Of a DNA stretch of 64,000 nt, positions 63,368 through 64,000 are shown piece by piece. Position numbers and translations under genes: made by a program. Source of the stretch: Marthasterias glacialis (taxonomy: Eukaryota > Echinodermata > Asteroidea > Forcipulatida > Asteriidae); the NCBI GenBank assembly GCA_911728455.2, contig OU452225.1:22540495-22604494 (forward strand), in the 5' to 3' direction. Within the stretch, counting starts at the first letter, position 1, and every line of letters starts with the position of its first letter. The notes under the pieces are model-generated. The model was not told the DNA's origin. It saw only the letters and a program-made list of their open reading frames with translations, and did no database searches.

Positions 63368-63590
63368 TTTTTCGGCAGAATCTATGCCTTTCCTAGTCAG
63401 GGTTGGCGTGCCTATGGCCATGTGGCTGATCTAGCTAGCTCTAGGGGGCTATGGATATTGAATTATGGGTCATAGTGGCAGCAGTTGCTGCAGTGGCAGC
63501 AGTCCTTTAAAGCGGTTGCAATTTTTGCCCATTGGCACATGAGAAGACAGTCGGTATGCTTACTTATCTTTGCTAAGAAATTGACACAGT
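63368..63590. other. Sequence between the minisatellite and the DIRS fragment
   Basis: It begins with TTTTTCGGCAGAATCT, which continues the TTAA-family end. The rest is unassigned, perhaps part of the DIRS-like element. Confidence 0.35.
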
Positions 63591-63960
63591 GACTTGGCAG
63601 GTCTGTGTGCCTTCAGAGAAGGTTCATGCACTATGCAAGCAAATTCATGACGTCTTAAGCATGACAATTTCAGTCACTTGTTGATTCTTTGAATTTTGTC
63701 CGCAAGGCAATTTCCCCGGTTCAGGCTTTCCTGAGACGGTCAATTGCCTTAGTTAAGGGTCTTATGAAACCCCATCATAGAGTGCATATTTCTACTGGGG
63801 CCTGGTTAGATTTACACTTTAATGGCATGTCTCTGTCTAATAATAGAAATTGGGATAACACGGCTGGGCTCTTAACAGACAGTGATGCAGCATTGTCTGT
63901 ACAGCATTGTCTGTAGTGGGTATACAATGAATTTGTTCACTTCAATATGGCTGCATTGGG
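63591..63960 (+). mobile_element. DIRS-like retrotransposon fragment (RT/RNase H junction)
   Basis: One frame reads VCVPSEKVHALCKQIHDVL. After a frameshift, LVDSLNFVRKAISPVQAFLR, then RSIALVKGLMKPHHRVHIST and LDLHFNGMSL follow. The order PP.K......I...L, L...GSLNF..(R/K)A..P...F.RRL, KP.H...L and FNG is characteristic of the DIRS/Ngaro RT end and RNase H start. The tail (GLLTDSDAA) keeps the LFTDA position. It is frameshifted and fragmentary, and may continue past the window. Confidence 0.7.
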
Positions 63961-64000
63961 CGTTTTGATACCAAGTACTTATGGCTGCTATGGTAAATGG

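Noticed and set aside
62445..63434. 329-codon open frame with FLSCLPGRI repeats
   Set aside because: It is an artefact of the 30-bp minisatellite keeping frame; there is no conserved start, splice or family similarity.

Overview
The window is animal nuclear DNA. It is AT-rich and dominated by introns and transposons, with two protein-coding genes split by canonical GT-AG introns. Positions 2381-50515 (+) hold the last 27 coding exons of an axonemal dynein heavy chain, most likely DNAH2. They encode 1434 residues, from the microtubule-binding stalk through AAA5, AAA6 and the C-terminal domain to the stop codon. All 26 introns keep phase, so the gene looks intact; its 5' two thirds lie left of the window. 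On the minus strand, 56449-61527 holds the last four recognisable coding exons of PUM3 (Puf-A), a nucleolar Puf-family RNA-binding protein. The two genes are convergent, with about 5.9 kb between their stop codons. I infer a marine invertebrate, perhaps a deuterostome, from the ciliary dynein, DIRS-like and LINE retroelements and abundant small TIR elements. The species cannot be fixed from sequence alone.

Layout: 1-1175 is a decayed LINE (endonuclease and reverse transcriptase, minus strand) in a DNAH2 intron. 2381-27666 carries exons 1-18. Its introns hold a family of TTAA-flanked elements (8541-9140; two nested copies in 11168-12351; 19090-19535; others), a hAT-like element with an 8-bp target duplication (12381-12827), and LINE remnants (9659-10610, 20741-21200). 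The 10-kb intron 27667-37632 is a nest of related repeats: hairpin-ended elements, a 1769-bp tandem duplication, and a 147-bp satellite. 37633-50515 carries exons 19-27 with several hairpin MITEs. 50516-56448 is intergenic and holds SINE/tRNA-like sequence and palindromic elements. 56449-61527 is PUM3, with a pogo-like TIR element and a 25-G tract in its introns. 61528-64000 holds a CpG-richer stretch, a degraded TTAA element that has grown a 28-copy, 30-bp minisatellite, and a DIRS-like fragment.

The two genes have unrelated jobs: ciliary inner-arm motor, and ribosome biogenesis/RNA binding. I found no operon-like system, toxin or CRISPR. The most unusual material is repeat biology: two element families with a hairpin at one end and a matching single arm at the other, a satellite with 19-bp/147-bp hierarchy, and a minisatellite that seems to have been born inside a transposon.
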